64,000 nucleotides of DNA from Caulobacter sp. Root1455 (lineage in GTDB: Bacteria > Pseudomonadota > Alphaproteobacteria > Caulobacterales > Caulobacteraceae), in assembly GCF_001426905.1 (NCBI RefSeq), contig NZ_LMFQ01000020.1, positions 1-64,000 on the forward strand, in the 5' to 3' direction. The notes under the pieces are model-generated. The model did not search any database. It was not told the DNA's origin and worked only from the letters and a program-made list of their open reading frames with translations. The translations under genes and the position numbers were made by a program. Shown piece by piece: positions 44,437-53,339 of this stretch (position 1 is the first letter of the stretch; the number at the start of each line of letters is the position of its first letter).

Positions 44437-46026
44437 CTAGTGCCGGAACACGCGCACGCCGGTGAAGGCCATCGTCAGGCCCAGCTTGTCGGCGGCCTCG
44501 ATCACCTCCGGATCGCGCATCGAGCCGCCCGGCTGGATGATCGCCGTCGCCCCGGCCTCGGCGGCCTGGATCAGGCCGTCGGCGAACGGGAAGAAGGCTT
44601 CCGAGGCGCAGGCGCATCCCCGGAGGTCCAAGCCAAAATCGGCGGCCCGAAGGGCCGCGATGCGGGCGCTGTCCTTGCGGTTCATCTGGCCGGCCCCGAC
44701 GCCCAGGGTCTGGCCGGCGCGGGCGTAGACGATGGCGTTGGACTTGACGTGCTTGCCGACGGTGAAGGCGAACAGCATGTCGCGCACTTCCTCGTCCGTG
44801 GGCTGACGCCGGGTGACGATCTTCAGGTCCGAGGCCCTGATGCGCGCGTTGTCGCGGGACTGAACCAGGAAGCCGCCGGCCACCGATTTGAAGGTGTCGC
44901 CCGTCGAGAGCGGGTCGGGCAGGCCGCCGGTCACCAGCAGGCGCAGGTTCTTCTTGGCGGCGAACACCGCGACCGCGTCGTCGTCGGCGTCCGGGGCGAT
45001 CACCACCTCGGTGAAGATCTCGACCATCTGCAACGCGGCCTCGCGGGTCAGGCGGGTGTTGACCGCCACGATGCCGCCGAAGGCCGAGGTGGGATCGCAG
45101 GCCAGGGCCCGTTCATAGGCTTCGCGCTGGCTGGCCCCGACCGCCACGCCGCAGGGGTTGGCGTGCTTGATGATCGCCACCGCCGGGCCGGCCGCCGGAT
45201 CGAACTCGGCGATCAGCTCGAAGGCCGCGTCGGTGTCGTTGATGTTGTTGTAGCTGAGCTCCTTGCCCTGCAACTGCTTGGCGGTGGCCACGCCCGGACG
45301 GGGGCTCGGGAAGGTGTAGAAGGCCGCCTTCTGGTGCGGGTTCTCGCCGTAGCGCATCACCTGGCGCAGCTCGCCGGCGATGGCCTTGCGGGCCGGGAAG
45401 TCCTGGCCCAGCTGGGCGGCGAACCAGGTGGAGATCGCCGCGTCATAGGCCGCCGTGCGGGCATAGGCGCGGGCCGCCAGGGTCTGGCGCAGGGGCAGGG
45501 TCGTCCCGCCGGCCTTTAGGGCCTCCAGCACTTCGGCCAGGTCCGACGGGTCGGTGCAGACGGCGACATAGCCATGGTTCTTGGCCGCCGAGCGGATCAT
45601 GGCCGGGCCGCCGATGTCGATGTTCTCGACGCACTCGGCGTAGGACCCGCCCTTCGCGACCGTGGCCTCGAACGGATAGAGGTTCACATACAGGATATCG
45701 ATGCCGCCGATGCCGTGGTCGGCCATGGCCTTGGCGTGTTCCGGCGCGTCGCGAACGCCCAGCAGGCCGCCGTGCACGATCGGGTGCAGGGTCTTGACCC
45801 GGCCGTCCATCATCTCGGGGAACTGGGTCAGGTCCGAGACGTCCTTGACCGGAATCCCGGCCGCCGCGATCGCCGCCTTGGTGCCGCCGGTCGAGACCAG
45901 CTCGACGCCGGCCGCGTGCAGGACCTGGGCCGCCTCGACCAGGCCGGCTTTGTCGGAGACCGATAGCAGGGCCCGCTTGGGGGCGACGAGATCGGGGGCG
46001 GACGGATAGTCGGGGGCGGCGGGCAC
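44437..46026 (-). CDS. purH: bifunctional AICAR transformylase / IMP cyclohydrolase
   Basis: Carries out the last two steps of purine synthesis to IMP. The 529-residue protein has the N-terminal cyclohydrolase domain ([33 protein letters not shown]) and the C-terminal transformylase domain with [13 protein letters not shown] and [10 protein letters not shown]. The GTG start at 46026 is selected because it is preceded by AAGGAG at a seven-base spacing; the open frame extends to 46116 without a ribosome site. In several alphaproteobacteria purH lies beside rsmB and a heparinase gene; here those genes are at 55.8-59.6 kb instead. Confidence 0.95.
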   Translation of the reverse strand: MPAAPDYPSAPDLVAPKRALLSVSDKAGLVEAAQVLHAAGVELVSTGGTKAAIAAAGIPVKDVSDLTQFPEMMDGRVKTLHPIVHGGLLGVRDAPEHAKAMADHGIGGIDILYVNLYPFEATVAKGGSYAECVENIDIGGPAMIRSAAKNHGYVAVCTDPSDLAEVLEALKAGGTTLPLRQTLAARAYARTAAYDAAISTWFAAQLGQDFPARKAIAGELRQVMRYGENPHQKAAFYTFPSPRPGVATAKQLQGKELSYNNINDTDAAFELIAEFDPAAGPAVAIIKHANPCGVAVGASQREAYERALACDPTSAFGGIVAVNTRLTREAALQMVEIFTEVVIAPDADDDAVAVFAAKKNLRLLVTGGLPDPLSTGDTFKSVAGGFLVQSRDNARIRASDLKIVTRRQPTDEEVRDMLFAFTVGKHVKSNAIVYARAGQTLGVGAGQMNRKDSARIAALRAADFGLDLRGCACASEAFFPFADGLIQAAEAGATAIIQPGGSMRDPEVIEAADKLGLTMAFTGVRVFRH

Positions 46027-46259
46027 GGGCGGACTCCTTGGCGTCTGATTGGACAAGAAAACGGAGCCCAGGCGCGCGGCATATGAGGTCCGCGCTCCCC
46101 GATGGTTGCCCATCACTAGCGCCAGTCACGCGAACGAGGCGGAAAATACGGGGGCAGGCCGGGGAGTCAATGCGGTCAGGCCCTCCCCGCGTCCGGGCGG
46201 ATGGAGGCTCCCACCCGCGGGCGTCCTCAAGATCTTGGAAGGGCGACGGCGGACCCAAC

Positions 46260-46287
46260 AAAAAAGCCCCGCCGGCGACGGCGGGGC
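46260..46287 (-). terminator. intrinsic terminator of argG
   Basis: On the minus strand GCCCCGCCG, loop TCGC, CGGCGGGGC is followed directly by TTTTTT (plus-strand arms 46266-46274 and 46279-46287, A-run 46260-46265). This is the only textbook rho-independent terminator in the window and lies 27 bp beyond the argG stop. Confidence 0.88.
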
Positions 46288-46313
46288 CTTGTCTTGTCGG
46301 AGGGGCGTGAGCC

Positions 46314-47543
46314 CTAGGCGTCGCGTTTGTCGCGCTTGGCCAGGACGCGCAGGCGCAGGGCGTTGAGCTTGATGAAGCCGCCGGCGTCGCGGTGGTCGTA
46401 GGCGACCTTGCCTTCCTCGAAGGTGACCAGGTCCTGGTCGTAGAGGCTGTAGGGGCTGGTGCGGCCGATGACCGAAACGTTGCCCTTGTAGAGCTTGACC
46501 CGCACCTGGCCGGCCACCTTGGCCTGGCTGTAGTCGATGGCGGCCTGCAGCATCTCGCGCTCGGGCGAGAACCAGAAGCCGTTGTAAACGAGCGACGCAT
46601 ATTTCGGCATCAGCTCGTCCTTCAGGTGCATGGCGCCGCGATCCAGCGTGATCGACTCGATGCCGCGGTGGGCGGCCAGCAGGATCGTGCCGCCCGGGGT
46701 CTCGTAGACGCCGCGCGACTTCATGCCGACGAAGCGGTTCTCGACCAGGTCCAGGCGCCCGACGCCGTTGTCGCGGCCCAGTTCGTTCAGCTTGGTCAGC
46801 AGGGCGGCCGGCGACAGCTTGACGCCGTCGATGGCGACCGGGTCGCCCTTCTCGAAGTCGATGGTGATCACGGTCGCCTTGTCCGGCGCATCTTCCGGCG
46901 CGATCGTGCGCATGTGGACGAACTCGGGGGCCTCGACGGCCGGATCCTCGAGGACTTTGCCTTCCGAGCTCGAGTGCAGCAGGTTGGCGTCGACGCTGAA
47001 CGGCGCCTCGCCGCGCTTGTCCTTGGTGATCTGGATCTGGTGCTTCTCGGCGAAGTCCAGCAGGGCCTCGCGGGACTTGAAGTCCCATTCGCGCCACGGG
47101 GCGATCACGGTGATGTCGGGCTCGAGGCCGTAATAGCCCAGCTCGAAGCGGACCTGGTCGTTGCCCTTGCCGGTCGCGCCGTGGCTGACGGCGTCGGCGC
47201 CGGTCTTGCGGGCGATCTCGATCTGCTTCTTGGCGATCAGCGGGCGGGCGATCGAGGTGCCCAGCAGGTACTGGCCTTCATAGACGGTGTTGGCCCGGAA
47301 CATCGGGAACACGAAGTCGCGCACGAACTCCTCGCGCACGTCCTCGATGAAGATGTTCTCCGGCTTGACGCCGGCGGCCAGGGCCTTGGCCCGCGCCGGC
47401 TCGATTTCCTCGCCCTGGCCCAGGTCGGCGGTGAAGGTCACGACCTCCGCCCCGTATTCGGTCTGCAGCCACTTGAGGATGATCGAGGTGTCGAGGCCGC
47501 CCGAATAGGCGAGCACGACCTTCTTCACGGGCTTGCCAGCCAT
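46314..47543 (-). CDS. argG: argininosuccinate synthase
   Basis: Joins citrulline and aspartate with ATP in arginine synthesis. The 409-residue protein has the PP-loop [18 protein letters not shown] near residue 10, followed by [16 protein letters not shown] and the conserved substrate region [17 protein letters not shown]. The ATG at 47543 is behind GGAAGGA; the open frame upstream to 47600 covers a duplicated leader hairpin. Clear terminator downstream. Confidence 0.95.
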   Translation of the reverse strand: MAGKPVKKVVLAYSGGLDTSIILKWLQTEYGAEVVTFTADLGQGEEIEPARAKALAAGVKPENIFIEDVREEFVRDFVFPMFRANTVYEGQYLLGTSIARPLIAKKQIEIARKTGADAVSHGATGKGNDQVRFELGYYGLEPDITVIAPWREWDFKSREALLDFAEKHQIQITKDKRGEAPFSVDANLLHSSSEGKVLEDPAVEAPEFVHMRTIAPEDAPDKATVITIDFEKGDPVAIDGVKLSPAALLTKLNELGRDNGVGRLDLVENRFVGMKSRGVYETPGGTILLAAHRGIESITLDRGAMHLKDELMPKYASLVYNGFWFSPEREMLQAAIDYSQAKVAGQVRVKLYKGNVSVIGRTSPYSLYDQDLVTFEEGKVAYDHRDAGGFIKLNALRLRVLAKRDKRDA

Positions 47544-47576
47544 GAGGGGGTCCTTCCGAGGAAACACAAAGTCGCA

Positions 47577-47601
47577 GGTGTCTCTCCTTCGGAGAAACAC
47601 C
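47577..47601 (-). promoter_or_regulatory. argG: argG leader hairpin with duplicated ribosome-site motif
   Basis: On the minus strand GGTGTTTCTCC, loop GAA, GGAGAGACACC form an 11-base stem with one mismatch, about 34 bp before the ATG. The left half of it, GTGTTTCTCCGAAGGA, is nearly repeated at the real ribosome site (GTGTTTCCTCGGAAGGA). Confidence 0.4.
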
Positions 47602-47653
47602 GGGTCGCGGGGCGTTTAGCGCGGTTTCGCGACGATTGAAACGCGCCGCGCGC

Positions 47654-48013
47654 CTAAAGCTTGATCTGACCTTCGGCGGCCAGCTGGTTGAGGGCGCGGC
47701 GGACCTGGCTCAGATGCACCACCGCGAAGATCGCCGCCAGGATGGCGCGCACGCACAGCAGGATGATCCCGACGTTCAGCTCCAGCGGCCGACGGCTCTC
47801 GACCAGCAGCCACAGGCTGAGCAGGAAGGCGAAGGTCGGCAGCGAGGCCAGGGCCACGGCCCGCGGCGCCCGCCACACGGTCCTGCCCGACGGCGACCAC
47901 AGGACCGGCACCAGCACGTCCTTGACCTTGCCCCAGGCCATGCGCGAGGCGCCGCCCATGATCGACAGGGCCAGCAGCCACAGCACGTCGCCGATGACCG
48001 CGAGGAAGTTCAT
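47654..48013 (-). CDS. small membrane protein downstream of kup
   Basis: A 119-residue protein with about three hydrophobic segments (AVIGDVLWLLALSIMGG, AVALASLPTFAFLLSLWLL, VGIILLCVRAILAAIFAVV) and a basic loop between. Its ATG overlaps the stop of the preceding small membrane protein. No family recognised. The chain of tight junctions with kup suggests cotranscription. Confidence 0.65.
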   Translation of the reverse strand: MNFLAVIGDVLWLLALSIMGGASRMAWGKVKDVLVPVLWSPSGRTVWRAPRAVALASLPTFAFLLSLWLLVESRRPLELNVGIILLCVRAILAAIFAVVHLSQVRRALNQLAAEGQIKL

Positions 48014-48336
48014 CAGTCGCGTTCCTTGCGCATCGCGAACAGCGTCTGGACCTGCATGAAGACGCAGATGCCGAGCCAGAGCATCACGGCGTCGAGGCTC
48101 AGGTCCTTGAGCGCCATCTGGTGGGCGCCGAAGATGCGAAAGGCGACAACGCCGCCCGTGACGAGCAGCACGCTCGACGGCGCCCAAACGAGCCATTGCG
48201 ACAAGGCCCGTCGCTCCCGCCCTCCCAGGACCAGACTATGACCGAGGGGCCGCGTGCGTCGCCAGACCAGGGCGCCCGTTCCCAGGCAGACCATCACCGT
48301 GACGATCCAGGCAAGGACGGCGAGTTCCCCGTTCAT
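48013..48336 (-). CDS. small membrane protein directly after kup
   Basis: A 107-residue protein with an N-terminal membrane span (AVLAWIVTVMVCLGTGALVW), a basic loop (WRRTRPLGHSLVLGGRERR) and two further spans. It begins one base after the kup stop and overlaps the next gene by ATGA. I recognise no family; a potassium-transport accessory role would be inference from position. Confidence 0.65.
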   Translation of the reverse strand: MNGELAVLAWIVTVMVCLGTGALVWRRTRPLGHSLVLGGRERRALSQWLVWAPSSVLLVTGGVVAFRIFGAHQMALKDLSLDAVMLWLGICVFMQVQTLFAMRKERD

Positions 48337-48337
48337 C

Positions 48338-50296
48338 CTAGACCGTCACCTGCGCGCCCAGCTCGACCACGCGGCCGGGCGGGATCTTGAAGAAGTCGGT
48401 CGGGTTGGTGGCGTTCTTCATCAGGAAGATGAAGATCCGGTCCTGCCACAGCGGCATGCCGCTGTTGGCCGACGGCACGATCGAGCGGCGGCCCAGGAAG
48501 AAGCTGGTGGCCATGATGTCGAACTTCAGCCCCTGCTGCTTGCGCAGCAAGGCCAGGGCCTTGGGCACGTTGGGGCTTTCCATGAAGCCGTAGAAGATCT
48601 CGACCTTCTTGAAGTCGGCGTTGACCGCCTGGGTGCGGATGCGGTCCTCGTCGGCCACGCGGGGGGTCTCGGCCGTGCGGACGGTCAGCACCACGTTGCG
48701 CTCGTGCAGCACCTTGTTGTGCTTGAGGTTGTGCATCAGGGCGACCGGAGTCATGTCCGGGTCGGAGGTCAGGAAGATCGCCGTGCCGGGGGCGCGGTGC
48801 GGGGCGCGGGCCCGCAGGATCTCCATCAGGTCGACCAGGGGCACGCTGTCGCGGCGGGTCTTGTCGGTCAGGATCTGGGCGCCGCGCGTCCAGGTCCACA
48901 TGATCAGCACCAGCACCGCGCCGAACACCAGGGGCAGCCAGGCGCCGTCCGGGATCTTCAGGGCGTTGGAGGCGATGAACACCAGGTCGATCATCGACAG
49001 CGGGATCAGCAGGGCGGCCGTCTGCCAGAGGTTCCACTTCCACACCAGGCGCAGCACCACATAGGCCAGCAGGGTGTCGACGAACATCGCGCCGGTCACG
49101 GCGATGCCGTAGGCGCTGGCCAGCTTGTGCGAGCTCTGGAACATCACCAGCAGGATCAGCACGCCGACCAGCAGGAAGGTGTTGACCGCCGGCACATAGA
49201 TCTGGCCGGCCTGGGTCTCGGACGTGCGCTTGATGTCCAGGCGCGGCAGCAGGCCCAGCTGCACCGCCTGCTGGGTCATCGAGAACGCGCCGGTGATCAC
49301 CGCCTGGCTGGCGATGACCGTGGCCACCGTGGCCATCAGCAGCACCGGCCAGTAGGCGAAGGTCGGCACCATGTCCCAGAACGGATTGTGCCGCGCGGCC
49401 GGGTTGTCCAGCACCAGCGAGCCCTGGCCCAGATAGTTCAGGGCCAGGCACGGGAAGGCCAGCCACAGCCAGGCGGCGCGGATCGGGGCTTTGCCGAAAT
49501 GGCCCATGTCGGCGTACAGCGCCTCGGCGCCGGTCACCGCCAGGAACACGCTGCCCAGGATCACGAAGCCCAGGAAGCCGTTCTCCAGCAGGAAGCGCAC
49601 GCCGTACCAGGGATTGAAGGCCCGCAGGATCGACAGGTCGTCGACCAGGTGGAACAGGCCCAGCGCGCCCAGGATCAGGAACCAGGCGCTCATCACCGGC
49701 CCGAACAGGGCGGCCATCCGGTGCGTGCCCTTGGCCTGGACCAGGAACAGCGCCACCAGGATCCCGGCCGAGATCGGCAGGATGTAGGGCGTCAGGGCGT
49801 GGCCGACGTGCGGCGCGTCCTTCATGCCCTCGACCGCCGACAGCACCGAGATGGCCGGGGTGATGATGCCGTCGCCATAGAACAGCGCCGCCCCGATCAC
49901 GCCCAGGAAAAACACCGCCGTCGAGCGCTTGCTGCCGGCCTTGCCGAGCGCTTTTTGCGCGAGCGCCATCAGGGCCAGGGTGCCGCCCTCGCCCTTGTTG
50001 TCGGCCCGCATGAAGAAGATCACGTACTTGATCGTGACGAACAGGGTCAGGGTCCACAGCACCAGCGACACCACCCCCAGCACGGCGTGCTCGGTGGCGG
50101 TGGTGCTGCGCGAATGGGCCAGGGCCTCGCGCATGGCGTAGAGCGGACTGGTCCCGATATCGCCGAACACGACACCGATGGCGCCGACGGCGAGCGCGAG
50201 GAAGCTATGCCCCTTCAGGTCATGGCCGGCTTGCGGAGGGACGTCACACGGGGCGGCGCTGTCGGAAGCGGGAGCGCCAGAGGCTTCGGAAGCCAT
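48338..50296 (-). CDS. kup: Kup-family low-affinity potassium transporter
   Basis: A 652-residue inner-membrane protein with 12 predicted spans and a cytoplasmic C-terminal domain. The family opening GAIGVVFGDIGTSPLYA, GGEGGTLALMALA-like loop (KGEGGTLALMAL) and YGDGIITPAISVLSAVEG are all visible. It takes up potassium with protons. It heads a three-gene transcript with two small membrane proteins and is divergent from the Rrf2 regulator with 169 bp between the starts. Confidence 0.93.
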   Translation of the reverse strand: MASEASGAPASDSAAPCDVPPQAGHDLKGHSFLALAVGAIGVVFGDIGTSPLYAMREALAHSRSTTATEHAVLGVVSLVLWTLTLFVTIKYVIFFMRADNKGEGGTLALMALAQKALGKAGSKRSTAVFFLGVIGAALFYGDGIITPAISVLSAVEGMKDAPHVGHALTPYILPISAGILVALFLVQAKGTHRMAALFGPVMSAWFLILGALGLFHLVDDLSILRAFNPWYGVRFLLENGFLGFVILGSVFLAVTGAEALYADMGHFGKAPIRAAWLWLAFPCLALNYLGQGSLVLDNPAARHNPFWDMVPTFAYWPVLLMATVATVIASQAVITGAFSMTQQAVQLGLLPRLDIKRTSETQAGQIYVPAVNTFLLVGVLILLVMFQSSHKLASAYGIAVTGAMFVDTLLAYVVLRLVWKWNLWQTAALLIPLSMIDLVFIASNALKIPDGAWLPLVFGAVLVLIMWTWTRGAQILTDKTRRDSVPLVDLMEILRARAPHRAPGTAIFLTSDPDMTPVALMHNLKHNKVLHERNVVLTVRTAETPRVADEDRIRTQAVNADFKKVEIFYGFMESPNVPKALALLRKQQGLKFDIMATSFFLGRRSIVPSANSGMPLWQDRIFIFLMKNATNPTDFFKIPPGRVVELGAQVTV

Positions 50297-50465
50297 TCAA
50301 TCCCTCCGGGGTCGCCCTCGCAAAACGCGGTGCGGAGCCCCATATCGATCAAGCGGGGCGCGATACACCCAATCCTGCTCCGGTTCAATCGCGACCTGAA
50401 GCGGGATAACAACGATAGTTTTTGGTTGAACGCACGAGCGACGTCCTTAGGGTCCTGCCACAGAA

Positions 50466-50903
50466 ATGTCCGACAGTCAGAAATTCCCCGTCGCCGCGCA
50501 CGCCCTGGCCTATCTGGCGCACAAGAACGCCTTTTCGGCCGACCGCGCCGTGGCCAGCGCCGAGCTCGCCGCGTCGGTCCCGACCAACCCGGTGGTGGTG
50601 CGTCGCGTGACCGCCATGCTGGGCAAGGCGGGGCTGATCGGCGCGCGCGCCGGCGCCAACGGCGGCGCCTGGCTGCTTCAGTCCCCCGAAACCATCACCC
50701 TGGACGTCGTGCTCCGGGCGGTGAACGGCTGCGCCCACCTGGGCGTGGCCCCCAAGGGCGTCAAGGGATGCCCGGTCGGCGAGAAGATCCCCGACGCCGT
50801 GCGCGGGGCGATGATCGCCGCCGACACCGCCGTGGCCGACCGGCTGTCGCAGATCTCGGTGGCCGACCTGCTGAACGGCGCATCGGTCGAGGTCGCGGCT
50901 TAG
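50466..50903 (+). CDS. Rrf2-family transcriptional regulator
   Basis: A 145-residue protein with an N-terminal winged helix (AHALAYLAHKNA, VPTNPVVVRRVTAMLGKAGLI, ARAGANGGAWLLQSPETITL). It has only two cysteines in the usual Fe-S loop (GCAHLG, KGCPVG), so it is more like the YwnA/redox-sensing branch than IscR. It is convergent with the small membrane protein gene and lies 552 bp before the flavodoxin-like gene, in whose upstream region GAAACCG-type repeats look like operators for it. Confidence 0.85.
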   Translation: MSDSQKFPVAAHALAYLAHKNAFSADRAVASAELAASVPTNPVVVRRVTAMLGKAGLIGARAGANGGAWLLQSPETITLDVVLRAVNGCAHLGVAPKGVKGCPVGEKIPDAVRGAMIAADTAVADRLSQISVADLLNGASVEVAA

Positions 50904-51208
50904 AAGACGTCCGTGTCCGCGGCGGGGACCGGCTTCATGCCCGGCAGCGCCCGGCGCACCAGCACCCAGATTCCGGCGCCGATCGCCGACATGCCGGCGT
51001 TCATGATCAGCAGCATGGCAAGCAGGAAGACCAGCACGCCCAGGGCCTGGGCCGGATTGGTCGCCGGCGCCCCGTTCATCTTGAACATCGCGGGCGAAGT
51101 CCCGACCATCAGCAGGCCCAGCAGCGAGAAGGCGACCTGACTCGTCGCGGCGACCGTGAAGGTCACCGTGAACAGACCGCCAAACGAGGCGGATCTCAGA
51201 AATTGCAT
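50900..51208 (-). CDS. small inner-membrane protein
   Basis: A 102-residue protein with two clear membrane segments (GGLFTVTFTVAATSQVAFSLLGLL-type region and ALGVLVFLLAMLLIMNAGMSAIGAG). No family recognised. The start at 51208 (MQFLRSASFGG) is favoured because the longer frame begins with an untypically basic stretch. Its stop overlaps the Rrf2 stop. It is divergent from the flavodoxin-like gene, so the operator-like repeats between them could control both. Confidence 0.6.
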   Translation of the reverse strand: MQFLRSASFGGLFTVTFTVAATSQVAFSLLGLLMVGTSPAMFKMNGAPATNPAQALGVLVFLLAMLLIMNAGMSAIGAGIWVLVRRALPGMKPVPAADTDVF

Positions 51209-51307
51209 GCGAACTCCCAGATAACTGGGGCGAGCTTGACCATGCCGATCGCGCTTGTCGAGCCTGCCCTTACGTGCCCGGTTGGACCGTAGAACCCGCC
51301 GTTTGCC

Positions 51308-51430
51308 CGAAACCGATCCCATCGCCGCTGAATCGGTTTGCAGAATAACTGCACCACCAAGTGTTGCCGATCCCCTGGAAACCTGCCGAACCGTGCATAC
51401 GTAATCGACACGGTTTCAGTTGCGAAACCG
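51308..51430. promoter_or_regulatory. four GAAACCG/CGGTTTC half-sites, candidate Rrf2 operators
   Basis: CGAAACCGAT (51308-51317) faces AATCGGTTTG (51331-51340), and CGGTTTC (51411-51417) faces GAAACCG (51424-51430) across AGTTGC. The second pair is a perfect dyad that ends 25 bp before the flavodoxin-like ATG. The repeated half-site, beside an Rrf2 regulator gene, is what a local operator would look like; binding is not shown. Confidence 0.5.
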
Positions 51431-51455
51431 ACAACCAGTTTCAGGGCTCACCACA

Positions 51456-52061
51456 ATGACCAAGGTCGCCATCGTTTATCACTCGGGCTACGGCCACACC
51501 GCCGTCCTGGCCGACAAGATCGCGGAAGGCGTCCGCGACGCCGGCCAGACCCCGGTGCTGCTGAAGATCGACAACGCCGCCCAGGACTTCGCGCCGCTGA
51601 TCGAGCAGATCTCCGACGCCGACGCCGTGGTGTTCGGCGCCCCGACCTACATGGGCGACGTCTCGGGCGTGTTCAAAGTGTTCGCCGACGCCACCGCCGG
51701 CGCCTTCTTCACCGGCGCCTGGAAGGACAAGCTGGCCGCGGGCTTCACCAATTCGCACAGCTTTTCGGGCGACAAGGGCCACGCGCTCGAGAGCCTGACC
51801 ATCCTGGCCGCCCAGCACGGCATGAACTGGGTGAACCTGGGTCTGGCCCCGCCGAACGTGACCGCCGCCGAACGCGGGCCCGACACGATCAACCGGGTCG
51901 GCTCGTTCATCGGCCTGGCCGCCCAGTCGGACAACGCCTCGCCCGAGATCACCCCGCCGGCCGGCGACCGCGAGACCGCCCGCCTGTTCGGCGTCCGCAT
52001 CGCGCAGGCCGCCGTCCGCTGGACGCGCGGCGCCCAGCCGGCGCTGAGCCAGGCGGCCTAA
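51456..52061 (+). CDS. flavodoxin-family FMN-dependent NAD(P)H oxidoreductase
   Basis: A 201-residue flavodoxin-like protein with the FMN-phosphate loop YHSGYGHTAVLADKI at residues 8-22, the FGAPTYMGDVSGVFKVF isoalloxazine region and NSHSFSGDKGHALESL. The size and layout resemble WrbA-type or NADPH-dependent FMN reductases that do two-electron reduction of quinones. It is probably controlled by the Rrf2 regulator located upstream, suggesting a role in quinone or electrophile stress; that link is inferred. Confidence 0.8.
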   Translation: MTKVAIVYHSGYGHTAVLADKIAEGVRDAGQTPVLLKIDNAAQDFAPLIEQISDADAVVFGAPTYMGDVSGVFKVFADATAGAFFTGAWKDKLAAGFTNSHSFSGDKGHALESLTILAAQHGMNWVNLGLAPPNVTAAERGPDTINRVGSFIGLAAQSDNASPEITPPAGDRETARLFGVRIAQAAVRWTRGAQPALSQAA

Positions 52062-52185
52062 CGAGGTCCCGCCCGTCCTTCCTGATCCCCCAGCCCGAAG
52101 GACGGGCTCGCGGCGCTCCGGCGCCGCCGAGGGGGCGCTTGAGCCCGAGCGCCCCCTCCTCCTTTTTTTCGGGCAAGCGTGACGT

Positions 52186-52314
52186 CCCCTCCGTCACGCC
52201 GCTTCGCGACGCGCCACCTCCCCCGTTGCACGGGGGAGGAGAAGGGCGCAGATCCACCTCACCCGCATCGCGGGGGAGGTGGCGCGATGCGAATGCGCAT
52301 CGTGACGGAGGGGG
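52186..52314. repeat. nested inverted-repeat element
   Basis: CCCCTCCGTCACG (52186-52198) pairs with CGTGACGGAGGGG (52301-52313), and inside it GCGCCACCTCCCCCG (52211-52225) pairs with CGGGGGAGGTGGCGC (52271-52285). There is no open frame of quality. It resembles the CCTCCCC-type elements at 0.2-0.5 and 53.2 kb. The remainder of the 52062-52394 gap shows nothing else recognisable. Confidence 0.75.
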
Positions 52315-52394
52315 CGTTCTGCGCATGCGCTTGAACCAAATCGCCGGTCATGCTTCGTCTTGGTGACGTTACGCAGTTCCTGGACACACGCCGC

Positions 52395-53195
52395 ATGGCT
52401 CGCCGTCTCGCCCTGATCACCGGCGCCTCCGCCGGCATCGGGGCCGCCTTCGCCCGCATCTACGCCAGCCACGGCTATGACGTGGCCCTGACCGCGCGCC
52501 GGCTGGACCGTCTGGAGGCCCTGGCCGCCGAGATCCGCCTGCGGTTCGGGGTCGAGGCCTATCCGATCGCCGCCGACCTGGCCCAGCCCGAGGCCGTCGA
52601 CAACCTGCTGGCCGCCATCGAGGCCGAGGGCCGGGTGGTCGACGCTCTGGTCAACAACGCCGGCTACGGTCTGCCCGGCGCCTACGCCCAGACGACCTGG
52701 GCCGACCAGAGCGCCTTCCTGCAGGTGCTGCTGGTCTCGGTCTGCGGCCTGACCCACAAGGTGCTGCCGGGCATGATCGAGCGCGGCTTCGGCCGCATCG
52801 TCAACGTCGCCTCCCTGGCCGGCCTGGCCCCCGGCGCGGCGGGCCACACGCTCTACGCGGCGACCAAGAGCTTCCTGGTGAAATTCTCCCAGAGCCTGCA
52901 CCTGGAGACCCAGGGCGCCGGTGTCCACGTCTCGGCCCTGTGCCCCGGCTTCACCTATTCGGAATTCCACGACGTCAACGGCACCCGCGCCCAGGTCAGC
53001 CAGAGCCTGCCGACCTGGCTGTGGCTGGGGGCCGACGAGGTGGCCGCCGCCGGCTACGAGGCCGCCGAGGCCAACCGCGCCGTCTGCGTGCCGGGCTCGC
53101 CCAACAAGGCCATCGCGGTGCTGGCCAAGCTGGTCCCCGACGACTGGGCCTTGGCCCTGATGGCCAGCCAGGGGGCGCGGTTCAGGAAGGTCTAG
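52395..53195 (+). CDS. SDR-family short-chain dehydrogenase (YqjQ/DltE-like)
   Basis: A 266-residue cytoplasmic SDR with LITGASAGIGAAFARIYA, NNAGYGLPG, the catalytic region VNVASLAGLAPGAAGHTLYA with YAATKSFL, and the CPGFTYSEF motif after it. This branch (classical SDR with TGASAGIG and CPGF..T.F) acts on ketones or fatty-acyl type substrates. The start at 52395 begins exactly at the Rossmann strand; an in-frame ATG at 52350 is also possible. No neighbour shares its direction and pathway. Confidence 0.82.
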   Translation: MARRLALITGASAGIGAAFARIYASHGYDVALTARRLDRLEALAAEIRLRFGVEAYPIAADLAQPEAVDNLLAAIEAEGRVVDALVNNAGYGLPGAYAQTTWADQSAFLQVLLVSVCGLTHKVLPGMIERGFGRIVNVASLAGLAPGAAGHTLYAATKSFLVKFSQSLHLETQGAGVHVSALCPGFTYSEFHDVNGTRAQVSQSLPTWLWLGADEVAAAGYEAAEANRAVCVPGSPNKAIAVLAKLVPDDWALALMASQGARFRKV

Positions 53196-53206
53196 GGTTG
53201 GCGCTT

Positions 53207-53332
53207 TTCCCTCCCCTTCATGGGGAAGGGGGGACCAGCGAAGCTGGTGGGTGGGGCTTCACCGCCGCTTTGACTCATCAAACCCCACCCGACCCCTTCG
53301 GGGCCACCCTCCCCGCAAGGGGGAGGGAAGGA
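53207..53332. repeat. GC-rich palindromic intergenic element
   Basis: Arms CCCTCCCCTT and the matching GGGGGAGGG end, plus an inner pair GGTGGGTGGGG against CCCCACCCGACC, fill the gap between the SDR and MarC genes. The arms are imperfect. Same type as the element at 52.2 kb. Confidence 0.65.
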
Positions 53333-53339
53333 TGTCTAG

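Noticed and set aside
46027..46259. Purine or other riboswitch before purH
   Set aside because: The leader region shows no recognisable aptamer core, and the strong hairpin nearby belongs to the argG terminator.
48254..51292. 1012-codon plus-strand frame opposite kup
   Set aside because: Opposite a clear potassium transporter and a regulator gene; low-complexity translation.
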